Below, piece by piece: positions 24,496 to 33,068 of a stretch of DNA of 64,000 nucleotides (its first letter is position 1; every line of letters begins with the position of its first letter). The DNA is from Sulfurimonas sp. Lineage in GTDB: Bacteria; Campylobacterota; Campylobacteria; Campylobacterales; Sulfurimonadaceae. Under the pieces are notes generated by a model that ran no database searches, was not told the DNA's origin, and saw nothing but the letters and a program-made list of their open reading frames with translations. The stretch spans positions 62,001 through 126,000 of the forward strand of contig NZ_JALOAA010000001.1 in NCBI RefSeq assembly GCF_023229025.1, written 5' to 3'. A program made the position numbers and the translations under genes.

Positions 24496-25783
24496 TATCT
24501 GTTATCTCTTTAAATACTTTTGCGCTTGCTTTGATTGCATCTTCTATCATCTCATCTGTAGTAGCTGTTGAGATAAAGCCTGTTTCATAAAGTGAACAAG
24601 CAAAATAGAAGCCCTCTTTGAGCATTTTGGAGTGGAATCTAGCAAATAACTCTGCATCAGAGTCACAAGCATCGGCAAAGTTCTTTACAGGTTTTTCATT
24701 AAAAAAGAAACCAAACATGCTGCCTCTTGTGTCTATCTGCATAGGAATATTAAAAGCTTGTGCCTCTTTTTTCATTCCCTCTACCAATCTTTTTGCTCTT
24801 TGGTTTAAAACAGATATAACTCCGGGATTATTCTTCAGCTTAGAGATTGCAGCAAGACCTGCTGCCATTGCAACGGGGTTACCGCTTAGTGTTCCTGCTT
24901 GGTAAACCGGTCCTTCTGGAGAGAGTTTTGCCATAACATCAGCTCGTCCGCCAAAAGCGCCGACCGGCATGCCTCCGCCTATGACTTTACCCAATGTTAC
25001 AATATCGGGCTTTACTCCCGTAATAGACTCTGCACCGTTTATAGTAGCACGAAAGCCGCTCATAACTTCATCAAAGATAAGAAGAGTTCCGTTTTTATCA
25101 CACAGCTCTCTTAATTCATGTAAAAACTCTTTATCTGCAGGAACAAGACCCATATTTCCGGCAATAGGCTCAATAATAATACATGCAATATCGCTTGAGT
25201 CTGCAAAACACTTCTTTACACTATCAATGTTGTTGTACTCTGCTAAAAGTGTATGTTTTGTAAAATCAGCCGGTACACCGGGTGAACTTGGGTTTCCAAA
25301 TGTTGCCGCACCGCTTCCGGCTTGCACTAAAAGAGAGTCACTATGCCCATGATAACATCCTGTGAATTTTACAATATCATCACGTCCTGTATATCCACGA
25401 GCAAGACGAATAGCGCTCATAACTGCTTCTGTTCCGCTGCTTACAAATCTAATCTTATCTATAGAGTCAAACATCGAGATTACAAGCTCTGCCAAATCAC
25501 TCTCCGCTTGCGTTGGAGCACCAAAACTTAGCCCGCGCTTTACAGCTTTGATAACAGCGCTTTCTATGGCTTCATCTCTATGCCCAAATATAAGCGGCCC
25601 CCAGCTTTGAACAAAATCCACATATCTATTTCCATCAATATCTTTAAGGTATGCACCCTCTCCCTCTGCTATAAAAAGAGGTGTCCCCCCAACACTGCTA
25701 AATGCTCTTACCGGCGAGTTGACACCGCCTGGAATTAAATCTTGTGCCTGCTCAAAAGCCCTTAGTGAACCATCTATACTCAT
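24488..25783 (-). CDS. hemL: Glutamate-1-semialdehyde 2,1-aminomutase
   Basis: PLP enzyme making 5-aminolevulinate from glutamate-1-semialdehyde in the C5 haem pathway. The 431-aa length is standard. The PLP lysine is in VTLGKVIGGGMPVGAFGG (Lys about 267), with LIFDEVMSGFR upstream and FVSSGTEAVMSAIRLARGYT for phosphate binding. First gene of a minus-strand operon with the AtpZ-like and membrane-protein genes, with a -10 box 26 bases upstream. Confidence 0.96.
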   Translation of the reverse strand: MSIDGSLRAFEQAQDLIPGGVNSPVRAFSSVGGTPLFIAEGEGAYLKDIDGNRYVDFVQSWGPLIFGHRDEAIESAVIKAVKRGLSFGAPTQAESDLAELVISMFDSIDKIRFVSSGTEAVMSAIRLARGYTGRDDIVKFTGCYHGHSDSLLVQAGSGAATFGNPSSPGVPADFTKHTLLAEYNNIDSVKKCFADSSDIACIIIEPIAGNMGLVPADKEFLHELRELCDKNGTLLIFDEVMSGFRATINGAESITGVKPDIVTLGKVIGGGMPVGAFGGRADVMAKLSPEGPVYQAGTLSGNPVAMAAGLAAISKLKNNPGVISVLNQRAKRLVEGMKKEAQAFNIPMQIDTRGSMFGFFFNEKPVKNFADACDSDAELFARFHSKMLKEGFYFACSLYETGFISTATTDEMIEDAIKASAKVFKEITDNA

Positions 25784-25808
25784 AAAACACCCTTAATAAT
25801 TTTTTATC

Positions 25809-25814
25809 ATTATA
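25809..25814 (-). promoter_or_regulatory. Putative -10 box for hemL
   Basis: TATAAT on the minus strand, 25 bases upstream of the hemL start codon in the divergent hemL/tonB gap. Confidence 0.5.
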
Positions 25815-25840
25815 GCAGAGTTGTATTAATCTATATTTGT

Positions 25841-25846
25841 TATAAT
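25841..25846 (+). promoter_or_regulatory. Putative -10 box for tonB-like gene
   Basis: TATAAT 31 bases before the TTG start at 25878. Confidence 0.5.
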
Positions 25847-25877
25847 CACTCAAATTTTCATAACTGGATAAAATGTC

Positions 25878-26795
25878 TTGAATCGCTCATATTTTGCTCT
25901 GTTTGTTGCACTTTTAATTCACTTTGTGTTGCTACTACTCTTCTGGCTTCTTGGCACTATGGCTCCTCAGATAAAACAGCAGCCAAAACCAGAGGAGAAG
26001 AAAATAAAAGTTTCACTCAAGGAGATGCCAAAAATCTCTAAAGATGCAGGCGATAAAAAAGAGATTATTAAAAAGCCTCAAGACATTGCACCTCCAATGC
26101 CAAAGGGAAGTCAACTAAAAGAGATAGTGACTCCGCTAAATAAGAAACCACCGATAAAGTATGAGCCAAAAAAAATTCAAAAAGAGCACAAGCCCTCTGT
26201 AGAAATACCAAAAGAGGTGCAAAAAGAGCAAGCAGTACAACAGCCAAAAGTAGAGCCGATTCCTCCAAGAAAACCATATATACCTACTCCACCGCCTGCT
26301 AAAAAGTATATTCCAACAGCTCCGCCGCCACCTAAAGAAGATAAAGAGGAAAAAGAGGCTTATAGCTGGCTTTATGAAGATAAATCAGCAGAAGAAGCTA
26401 AAGAGAAAGAGGCTAAACAGAGCTTAGGCAGTAGTATAGGTAGCTCATCTCTAAAAGAGCTCTACGGTGATGAGTTTGGCAAACTCACACCCGGGCAACA
26501 GAAGTATCTTATTGATAATCAAGAGATTATGAGAAGAATAACTCAAGAGGTTTTAAATAGAGTAGCTGGGGTAAACCTAACTAGAGATATGAATGTCAAT
26601 AGAACCAATGTTGTTGAGTTTTATCTTCATCCAAACGGAGATATAAGTGACTTTAAATTCCTTCAAAAAAGTGGATACTATATTCTAGATGATACCACTA
26701 AAGAGACAATTGAGTTTGCATACAGCAGATACCCGAGACCTGATGAGAAAATATTGGTCCGGTATAATGTATTTTATAATTTAGCTAGATACTAA
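25878..26795 (+). CDS. TonB-like energy transducer
   Basis: Inner-membrane protein that couples proton-motive force to outer-membrane receptors. The 305 aa show the TonB plan: one N-terminal transmembrane helix (YFALFVALLIHFVLLLLFWL), a long Pro/Lys/Glu-rich periplasmic spacer (about 35-160), and a C-terminal domain with NVVEFYLHPNGDISDFKFLQ and KSGYYILDDTTKETIEFA. His in the membrane helix fits the TonB/TolA S-H-LS region. The start is an unusual TTG: the nearby ATG at 25873 is out of frame and stops after two codons. No exbB/exbD is adjacent. The TonB-dependent receptor at 34612 could be a client. TolA is the alternative reading. Confidence 0.75.
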   Translation: MNRSYFALFVALLIHFVLLLLFWLLGTMAPQIKQQPKPEEKKIKVSLKEMPKISKDAGDKKEIIKKPQDIAPPMPKGSQLKEIVTPLNKKPPIKYEPKKIQKEHKPSVEIPKEVQKEQAVQQPKVEPIPPRKPYIPTPPPAKKYIPTAPPPPKEDKEEKEAYSWLYEDKSAEEAKEKEAKQSLGSSIGSSSLKELYGDEFGKLTPGQQKYLIDNQEIMRRITQEVLNRVAGVNLTRDMNVNRTNVVEFYLHPNGDISDFKFLQKSGYYILDDTTKETIEFAYSRYPRPDEKILVRYNVFYNLARY

Positions 26796-27738
26796 AGGGA
26801 TGCTCATTATCGTTTGAATTTAGTAGAGCTAATGCACCCTTATAGATAGGCTCATCTATAAATCCAAACTCCTCATCTTCAAAGCCTGTAATACCCTCTT
26901 CTCTTTTGAGTTCAAACAGTTTTATGATGTTTTTTGCTCTTAATATCTCTTTTTTATCATCTGCAAAAACTTCATTTACAATTTTTGCTTGTGTCGGTGA
27001 CACACACCCTTTTGCATCATATCCCATTTTTTTTTCTAAATAGAGCCACTCTTTAAACTCGTCTAGCTTCTTAAACTCCTGATAAACAAATGAGACAGGT
27101 CTAACACCGACTACTCTACAGGTAACTAAGAAATGAGACAGTATATAGAGTAGAGTTGGGTTATCTCTTTTTATGAGGCTTTGTGGAAGTTTCATATCCG
27201 CAAAAAGATCTAAAACCCCAAGATAAAATGTCGTTACTTTTTTATTGACTCTTAATGATGAGAGATTTTTCCATGCTTCATTGGTCTCTATTGAGAGATG
27301 AAGTTCTATTTTTTCATCTAGTAATTCGTAAACGGTCTCGACCTCTTTTGCTTCTCTAATTTTTGGTACTCTTATAGCATCGGGCATAAATTGGTTTAGG
27401 TATGTTATCTCTTCAAAACCGCCATCATCAAGAGCATTAACCCTTACAATAAGCTTCTTGTCACATCTTTTATGATGAGATAAAAAAATAGCACATAACA
27501 CAAGTCCAAAAGGCTTCTCTTCTTTGCTCACACCATCTTCAAGGTTCAAAACTATGCAGTCAGCCTCAAGAGAATCTATCTTCATTAAATGCGCAAGATT
27601 ATTACAGGAGAGCATAAGCGCAGACTTAAAATCTCCTCTTCTATTTATCGTTCTGTGTGTTGGAATAGCCAGCTTGTCTAGTGCAGCTAAGTCTCTACTC
27701 TCATAAGCCTCTTTTATCTGCTCAAAATTACTTAACAT
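26785..27738 (-). CDS. HpcH/HpaI aldolase - citrate lyase (CitE-like) family protein
   Basis: A 317-aa TIM-barrel protein of the CitE/citramalyl-CoA lyase superfamily. Family signs are RRGDFKSALMLSCNNLAHLM, DCIVLNLEDGVSKEEKPFG (the acidic metal-binding LEDG), IVRVNALDDGGFEE, and MGYDAKGCVSPTQAKIVNEV near the C-terminus. Canonical CitE has PGxxxxxxxKA at the N-terminus, which is replaced here, so the substrate may differ from citryl- or malyl-CoA. It overlaps tonB by 11 bases at its 3' end and the cytochrome gene by 11 bases at its 5' end. Confidence 0.8.
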   Translation of the reverse strand: MLSNFEQIKEAYESRDLAALDKLAIPTHRTINRRGDFKSALMLSCNNLAHLMKIDSLEADCIVLNLEDGVSKEEKPFGLVLCAIFLSHHKRCDKKLIVRVNALDDGGFEEITYLNQFMPDAIRVPKIREAKEVETVYELLDEKIELHLSIETNEAWKNLSSLRVNKKVTTFYLGVLDLFADMKLPQSLIKRDNPTLLYILSHFLVTCRVVGVRPVSFVYQEFKKLDEFKEWLYLEKKMGYDAKGCVSPTQAKIVNEVFADDKKEILRAKNIIKLFELKREEGITGFEDEEFGFIDEPIYKGALALLNSNDNEHPFSI

Positions 27739-28078
27739 TTAAAGAGCTCTCTGTTTTTTTCTCTTGGAGATAAAAGTATAATGCCTTAATCTCTTGTTGT
27801 GTTAGAAAGTACCTAGGCATGCCATTTTTTCTAACATTAAGCGAGTTGAAAAAATCATTAAAGTTCATGCTGTTTATTACCGGGCCTATAAAACTTTTCT
27901 TCTCGTTTTTGTGCTCATACTTAGCAACTATCTTCCCCTCTCCAAACTCTCCATGACACCTGTGACAACCAATGCCTCTTGGGTTTTTATAGAGGGAAGA
28001 GGCGTACTCCATAGGAGTTATAAAACTACTTTGTGCCAGTAGATAAAACGGCAATAAAACCAATAATATACTCCTCAT
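27728..28078 (-). CDS. Small monohaem c-type cytochrome
   Basis: A 116-aa periplasmic cytochrome c. From ATG 28078 there is a short signal peptide (MRSILLVLLPFYLLAQ), then a single haem-binding motif CHRCH in GIGCHRCHGEFGEG, and a distal Met in RKNGMPRYFLTQQEIKALYF as probable sixth ligand. The frame is open to 28171, but ATG 28078 is preferred because AAGGA lies 7 bases upstream and the signal peptide starts there. Divergent from folD. It is probably a soluble electron carrier or small subunit; partner unknown. Confidence 0.85.
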   Translation of the reverse strand: MRSILLVLLPFYLLAQSSFITPMEYASSLYKNPRGIGCHRCHGEFGEGKIVAKYEHKNEKKSFIGPVINSMNFNDFFNSLNVRKNGMPRYFLTQQEIKALYFYLQEKKTESSLNVK

Positions 28079-28103
28079 AAAGCCATCCTTTAACATATAA
28101 AGG

Positions 28104-28109
28104 TATAAT
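28104..28109 (+). promoter_or_regulatory. Putative -10 box for the folD-lepB operon
   Basis: TATAAT 28 bases before the folD ATG. The genes from folD to pepA follow with gaps of 0-18 bases, so this promoter may serve the whole run. Confidence 0.5.
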
Positions 28110-28137
28110 AACAAAAAAATAATATTATGAGGTTTAA

Positions 28138-28995
28138 ATGCAACTTCTTGATGGAAAAGCGCTATCTGCAAAAGTAGAAAAAGAGATTGCGGATGAAGTA
28201 AAAATTTTAAAAGCCGATACAGGGTTAGTTCCGGGTCTTGCAGTTATTTTAGTTGGACAAGATCCGGCAAGCGCGGCTTATGTGAGAATGAAGAAAAAAG
28301 CGTGTGATAGGGTTGGTTTTTACTCGGTAACTCATGAGATGCCCGATGACATTTCACAAGATGCAATAGAAAAGACTATTACCATGATGAATGACAACCC
28401 AAATATTGACGGAATCTTGATTCAACTCCCTCTTCCACCGCAAATAGATACAACAAAGATACTTGAGCTTGTAGATCCAAGCAAAGATGTTGACGGCTTT
28501 CATCCATACAATGTGGGAAGACTCACAACTGGACTTGACGGATTTGTTCCATGTACTCCTCTAGGAGTAATGAATCTTTTGCATGAATATAACATAGATG
28601 TAAAAGGAAAGAACTGCGTAGTAGTAGGTGCCTCAAACATAGTAGGAAAACCTATGGCTTCGCTACTTTTAAACGCTAACGCAACTGTTGAGATTTGCCA
28701 TATTTTTACAGATGATTTAAAAACACACACACTAAGGGCAGATATCTTGTTTGTTGGCGTCGGCGTAATAGACCTAATTAAAGAGGATATGGTAAAAGAT
28801 GACGTTATTGTTATTGATATAGGTATAAATCGTGCAAATGACGGCACTCTTGTAGGCGATGTGGACTTTGATAGAGTTAGTAAAAAATGCTCATATATAA
28901 CTCCTGTTCCGGGTGGAGTAGGACCTATGACAATAGCAATGCTTCTTAGTAATACGCTAAAAGCTACAAAAGCACACGCAGACGAAAGAGAGTAG
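28138..28995 (+). CDS. folD: Bifunctional methylene-THF dehydrogenase / methenyl-THF cyclohydrolase
   Basis: Interconverts 5,10-methylene-, methenyl- and 10-formyl-THF using NADP. The 285 aa include the catalytic Lys/Tyr block SAAYVRMKKKACDRVGF, GILIQLPLPPQID, the PCTPLGVM loop, the Rossmann motif VVVGASNIVGKPMASLL, and the C-terminal TPVPGGVGPMTIAML. It abuts lepB with no gap and, with purU at 15 kb, covers one-carbon metabolism in this window. Confidence 0.97.
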   Translation: MQLLDGKALSAKVEKEIADEVKILKADTGLVPGLAVILVGQDPASAAYVRMKKKACDRVGFYSVTHEMPDDISQDAIEKTITMMNDNPNIDGILIQLPLPPQIDTTKILELVDPSKDVDGFHPYNVGRLTTGLDGFVPCTPLGVMNLLHEYNIDVKGKNCVVVGASNIVGKPMASLLLNANATVEICHIFTDDLKTHTLRADILFVGVGVIDLIKEDMVKDDVIVIDIGINRANDGTLVGDVDFDRVSKKCSYITPVPGGVGPMTIAMLLSNTLKATKAHADERE

Positions 28996-29805
28996 ATGAA
29001 AGAGATTTTACACAAAGCATACAAATTTTCAAACTCATGGACGGGAACTATTGTAATAGTTCTATTTGTTATATTTTTTATTGCGCAAGCTTTTAAGATT
29101 CCAAGTGGCTCAATGAAGGACTCCTTACTTATAGGAGATCACCTATTTGCCAAAAAATTTGCATACGGTATTCCTATGCCTCACCTACCGTTTTTAGAAG
29201 TATCTATAATGCCTTGGAGCGACAAGCTTCGTCTAATGGACGGAGATAGACCGCAAAGAGGAGATATTGTAATATTTAGACCTCCTCACAATACAAAACA
29301 GCACTTCGTTAAAAGATGCGTAGCGCTCCCCGGGGATGAACTCTTTGTGGCAAATAAAGATTTATATATTCATCACAACGAGGGCGATGAGTGGATAAAG
29401 AGCAATTTTGACAAAGAGGATATAGTAATCTTTGCAGAGAAACTCTGGGTTAAAAATCCATACATGAAAAAACATCACGGCATCCATCATGATGAAAAAA
29501 TAAAATATAATGAACAATACCCGATGCCGATATTTAACTTTGCTCCAATCAAGGTTGATGAGGATCACTACTTTATGATGGGTGACAATCGTGATCACTC
29601 AAACGACAGCCGTTTTTGGGGAGCTGTTCCTTATGAAAATATAGAAGGAACACCTTGGTTTGTTTACTTCTCGATTGATGAAGATTGGGAAATAAGATGG
29701 GATCGTATAGGAAAATCACCTACCGACTTAGAGTCTCCTGAGCATTTAAACAGAGCTGTTCAAGAGAGATTAGCAAAAGATAAAGACGATTATGGAATCT
29801 ATTGA
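28996..29805 (+). CDS. lepB: Signal peptidase I
   Basis: Membrane serine-lysine protease that removes signal peptides on the outer face of the inner membrane. The 269-aa protein has one N-terminal membrane helix (about 17-33), catalytic Ser39 in IPSGSMKDSLL, catalytic Lys106 in HFVKRCVALPGDELF, and the box E motif MGDNRDHSNDSRFWG. Directly after folD (no spacer) and overlapping the M50 protease gene by 14 bases. Confidence 0.96.
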   Translation: MKEILHKAYKFSNSWTGTIVIVLFVIFFIAQAFKIPSGSMKDSLLIGDHLFAKKFAYGIPMPHLPFLEVSIMPWSDKLRLMDGDRPQRGDIVIFRPPHNTKQHFVKRCVALPGDELFVANKDLYIHHNEGDEWIKSNFDKEDIVIFAEKLWVKNPYMKKHHGIHHDEKIKYNEQYPMPIFNFAPIKVDEDHYFMMGDNRDHSNDSRFWGAVPYENIEGTPWFVYFSIDEDWEIRWDRIGKSPTDLESPEHLNRAVQERLAKDKDDYGIY

Positions 29806-30469
29806 TTTATTAAAAATTGCCGCTGCCGTCCTTGCTCTTATAGTAGCAATAGTCGGGCATGAGATAATGCATGGATGGGTCGCTTACATGTATGGAGACA
29901 ATACCGCAAAAAATGCGGGCAGACTCTCTATAAACCCCATCTCTCACATAGATTTAGTCGGTACGATTTTAGTACCTGCGGCTATGTATTTTTTACCAAT
30001 GCTTCTTACGGGAGAGAGCGGATTTTTATTTGGGTGGGCAAAACCTGTACCTATTAATATGAGAACAGTTTTAAATAGAGGTGGCTATAATGCCGCAATG
30101 CAAGTTGATTTAGCAGGAATAGTTTATAACTTTACCTTAGCAGTAGTAGCTTCTATTGTTGTACTTAGCATGTCTCAACCAAACAATAGTGACAGTTTAA
30201 TCTATATATTTGCTTATCTATTTATGTTCCAGTTGCTTATTATAAACGTTGTCTTAGGTGTCTTTAACCTCCTACCTATACCTCAATTTGACGGTGCGCA
30301 CTTTATTATGCACCTCGCACTAAAATACAAAATAAACTCCGTAGCAGAGTTCTTTTATAAAAATGAAAGATATGGAATAATTATAGTTTTAATAATTTTG
30401 ATGACACCGCTAAAAAATTATCTGTTACTGATGCCTGTGCAGATGATTTTAAATCTGTTATTATTATAA
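29792..30469 (+). CDS. Site-2 protease family (M50) membrane metalloprotease
   Basis: A 225-aa intramembrane zinc protease. HEIMH at residues 23-27 is the HExxH zinc site inside the first helix, and FNLLPIPQFDGAHFI (about 156-170) carries the NxxPxPxxDG third-ligand motif. About five to six hydrophobic segments; no PDZ domain, so it belongs to the short YwhC-like branch rather than RseP. Overlaps lepB by 14 bases, suggesting coupled synthesis. Substrate unknown. Confidence 0.9.
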   Translation: MESIDLLKIAAAVLALIVAIVGHEIMHGWVAYMYGDNTAKNAGRLSINPISHIDLVGTILVPAAMYFLPMLLTGESGFLFGWAKPVPINMRTVLNRGGYNAAMQVDLAGIVYNFTLAVVASIVVLSMSQPNNSDSLIYIFAYLFMFQLLIINVVLGVFNLLPIPQFDGAHFIMHLALKYKINSVAEFFYKNERYGIIIVLIILMTPLKNYLLLMPVQMILNLLLL

Positions 30470-30481
30470 AAGGAGAAGAAG

Positions 30482-30919
30482 GTGAAATTTTATATAGCTA
30501 CCGATCATGCAGGAATCGAGCTTAAAGAGTACACGGTTGAACTACTAAAAGAAAAAGGTCATGAAGTTGTAGATTTGGGACCTTTTTCAAAAGATAGGGT
30601 TGACTACCCCGATTATGCCACAAAGGTTTGTGAAGCAGTTTTAGTAGATAACAGCTCGCATGGCATCTTAATTTGCGGCTCCGGAATAGGTATGAGCATG
30701 GCGGCAAACAGATATAACGGTATTCGTGCCGCACTTTGTCATGACGCCTACACAGCAACTGTAGCCCGCGCGCACAATGATGCAAATATACTATGCTTTG
30801 GCGAAAGAATTATAGGTAGAGGCGTGTGTGAGTCTATCGTTGATGCTTGGATTAAAAACAGCTTTGAGGGCGGTCGTCATAGACAAAGAGTAGAGAAAAT
30901 CGAAAAAATTAACTCTTAA
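30482..30919 (+). CDS. rpiB: Ribose-5-phosphate isomerase B
   Basis: Interconverts ribose-5-phosphate and ribulose-5-phosphate (pentose phosphate pathway and nucleotide synthesis). The 145-aa protein begins IATDHAGIELKEY, has the catalytic Cys in GILICGSGIGMSMAANR, and ends with RHRQRVEKI. The start is GTG at 30482, with AAGGAGAAG just upstream. It supplies PRPP precursors, which fits the apt gene two places downstream. Confidence 0.95.
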   Translation: MKFYIATDHAGIELKEYTVELLKEKGHEVVDLGPFSKDRVDYPDYATKVCEAVLVDNSSHGILICGSGIGMSMAANRYNGIRAALCHDAYTATVARAHNDANILCFGERIIGRGVCESIVDAWIKNSFEGGRHRQRVEKIEKINS

Positions 30920-30937
30920 TACGCAAAAGGAAAACTT

Positions 30938-31270
30938 ATGTTTCTAGAATGGTCACTTTTAACAATACTATCTATCTTGTCTGTCTATCTTTTTGTTAAG
31001 ATGTTTTACTTTAAAAGCATCACCAATAAAGAGCAGCGAAATAATGATTTAATGAAACTAACCCTTCAAGAGGCGGAGATACTCATTAGAAAGTATCAGA
31101 TTCAACTACAGAGGGCTCTTGGAAACGTTGATATTTTAAGTGATGAGTTGACAAAACAGAAGAATGAACTCAAAGTACTAAAGCAGAGAAATACCAAATA
31201 TAGGCAAGAGACAGATCGTCTCAATAATAAAATTAAAGCTCTAGAGGGTCGCATAGACGCCCTGATATAA
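30938..31270 (+). CDS. Membrane-anchored coiled-coil protein
   Basis: A 110-aa protein of unknown function. An N-terminal membrane helix (SLLTILSILSVYLFVKMFYF, about 6-25) is followed by about 80 residues of continuous heptad-rich helix (LTLQEAEILIRKYQIQLQRA; LNNKIKALEGRIDAL). It probably dimerises as a coiled coil on the cytoplasmic side. It sits between rpiB and apt in the folD operon with gaps of 18 and 9 bases. I recognise no named family. Confidence 0.7.
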   Translation: MFLEWSLLTILSILSVYLFVKMFYFKSITNKEQRNNDLMKLTLQEAEILIRKYQIQLQRALGNVDILSDELTKQKNELKVLKQRNTKYRQETDRLNNKIKALEGRIDALI

Positions 31271-31279
31271 GGAAAAAAT

Positions 31280-31828
31280 ATGACACTTAGCAACACAGAA
31301 AGAAGAATCATAGAGAACTCAATCCGAGATATAAAAGATTTTCCAAAACAAGGTATTGTATTTAAGGATATAACTACTCTTTTAAATGACAAAGAAGCTT
31401 ACGGCGTAACTATGAACCATCTCTATCAAAGATATAAAGAGTACAATTTAGACTTTGTAGCGGGCATTGACGCAAGAGGGTTTATATTTGCTGCTGCATT
31501 AGCACAAATGCTTGGAGTAGGATTTGTTCCTATTCGCAAAAAAGGCAAGCTTCCTTATACGACAATAGGAGAGAAATATTCGCTTGAATATGGTGTAGAT
31601 GAAGTAGAGATTCATATAGATGCTTTTAGTAAAATCCCAAGTGCCCGCGTACTTCTTATTGATGATCTAATTGCAACCGGAGGAACAGCAAACGCTTCGG
31701 CAAAACTAATAAATCAAGCCGGTGCGACTTGTGTTGAAGCATGTTTTATTGTTGCTCTTAGCTTTTTAAATGCACAAGAGGAGTTGAGAAAAACAACTCC
31801 TACATACTCTTTGATTGAGGTGAAATAA
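31280..31828 (+). CDS. apt: Adenine phosphoribosyltransferase
   Basis: Salvages adenine to AMP with PRPP. The 182-aa protein shows FPKQGIVFKDITTLL, the adenine-binding GIDARGFIFAAALA, FVPIRKKGKLP, and the PRPP motif VLLIDDLIATGGTANAS. The stop codon overlaps the trpB ATG by one base (TAATG). Confidence 0.96.
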   Translation: MTLSNTERRIIENSIRDIKDFPKQGIVFKDITTLLNDKEAYGVTMNHLYQRYKEYNLDFVAGIDARGFIFAAALAQMLGVGFVPIRKKGKLPYTTIGEKYSLEYGVDEVEIHIDAFSKIPSARVLLIDDLIATGGTANASAKLINQAGATCVEACFIVALSFLNAQEELRKTTPTYSLIEVK

Positions 31829-33051
31829 TGTATATGCCATCTGCTTCAAAATTTGATCCTGATGAAAATGGTCATTTTGGAGCCTTTACCGATAATAGTG
31901 CTTCTTTTGGAGGTAGGTACGTTCCTGAAACGTTGATGCCGGCACTCCTAAAGCTACAAGAAGAGTATAAAAAGATACGTTTTGACAAAGAGTTTTGGAA
32001 GGAGGTAGATTACTACCTCAAAGATTATGTAGGTCGCCCCTCCCCGCTCTACTATGCTAAAAATATATCTGATGAACTCGGTGCAAAGATATACCTAAAA
32101 AGAGAAGATTTAAACCATACCGGAGCACATAAAGTAAACAATGTAATTACTCAAGGACTTATGGCAAAGAGACTTGGGTATAAAAAAATAATCGCTGAGA
32201 CGGGTGCGGGTCAACATGGTGTTGCTACTGCTACTATCTGCGCACTTTTAGATTTGGAGTGTGAGATATTTATGGGTGCAAAAGATGTTGCGCGTCAAGA
32301 GCTTAATGTCTTTCGCATGAAGCTTCTTGGTGCAAAAGTAAACTCTGTGCAGAGTGGAAGCAAAACCCTAAAAGATGCTATGAATGAAGCAATACGTCAC
32401 TGGGTAACAAACACAAGAGACACCTTTTACATTATAGGAACTGTTGCCGGTCCACACCCATACCCTATGATGGTAAGAGACTTTCAGGCAATTATCGGTT
32501 ATGAAGCAAGAGCGCAGATTTTAGAAAAAGAGAATCGCCTGCCTGATCATGTTATAGCATGTATAGGCGGAGGCAGCAACGCAATAGGTTCTTTTCAGCA
32601 CTTTTTAGAAGATAAAGATGTTGAGTGTATCGGCATAGAAGCCGGCGGCCACGGCATAACAAGCGGACAACATGGTTGCTCGCTAAATCAGGGACGTCCC
32701 GGTGTTTTACATGGTCAGATGAGCTACCTTCTTCAAGATGAAGATGGACAAGTAATTGAAGCTCACTCCATAAGTGCCGGACTTGATTATCCGGGGATTG
32801 GACCTGAGCACTCATTTCACCATGACAACAAAACAGTAAAATATGACCATGCGACAGATGAAGAGGCACTAAGTGCATTTGTATGGCTCTCACAAAAAGA
32901 GGGAATTATTCCGGCATTTGAGAGTGCGCATGCGATAGCGTATCTTAAAAAGATGTCAGATATTAAAGACAAACTCATCATCGTAACCTTATCAGGCCGT
33001 GGAGACAAAGATATGATACAGGCAAAAGAGTTATTAAATTTCGACAATTAA
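31828..33051 (+). CDS. trpB: Tryptophan synthase beta chain
   Basis: PLP enzyme joining indole and serine to make tryptophan. The 407-aa TrpB1-type protein has the PLP lysine at 102 in HTGAHKVNNV, AETGAGQHGVATATICAL, the glycine-rich phosphate site CIGGGSNAIGSF, and ISAGLDYPGIGPEHS. GAGG lies 7 bases before the ATG, which overlaps the apt stop codon. No trpA or other trp gene is beside it, so the trp genes are dispersed. Confidence 0.96.
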   Translation: MYMPSASKFDPDENGHFGAFTDNSASFGGRYVPETLMPALLKLQEEYKKIRFDKEFWKEVDYYLKDYVGRPSPLYYAKNISDELGAKIYLKREDLNHTGAHKVNNVITQGLMAKRLGYKKIIAETGAGQHGVATATICALLDLECEIFMGAKDVARQELNVFRMKLLGAKVNSVQSGSKTLKDAMNEAIRHWVTNTRDTFYIIGTVAGPHPYPMMVRDFQAIIGYEARAQILEKENRLPDHVIACIGGGSNAIGSFQHFLEDKDVECIGIEAGGHGITSGQHGCSLNQGRPGVLHGQMSYLLQDEDGQVIEAHSISAGLDYPGIGPEHSFHHDNKTVKYDHATDEEALSAFVWLSQKEGIIPAFESAHAIAYLKKMSDIKDKLIIVTLSGRGDKDMIQAKELLNFDN

Positions 33052-33068
33052 ATCAAAGAGGAATATTT

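Noticed and set aside
28079..28171. 31-residue N-terminal extension of the cytochrome c
   Set aside because: It would place residues before a proper signal peptide and run into folD; ATG 28078 has AAGGA 7 bases upstream.
28500..29024. 174-aa minus-strand ORF antisense to folD
   Set aside because: Opposite a fully conserved folD sequence; Ser/Thr-rich composition is typical of a shadow frame.
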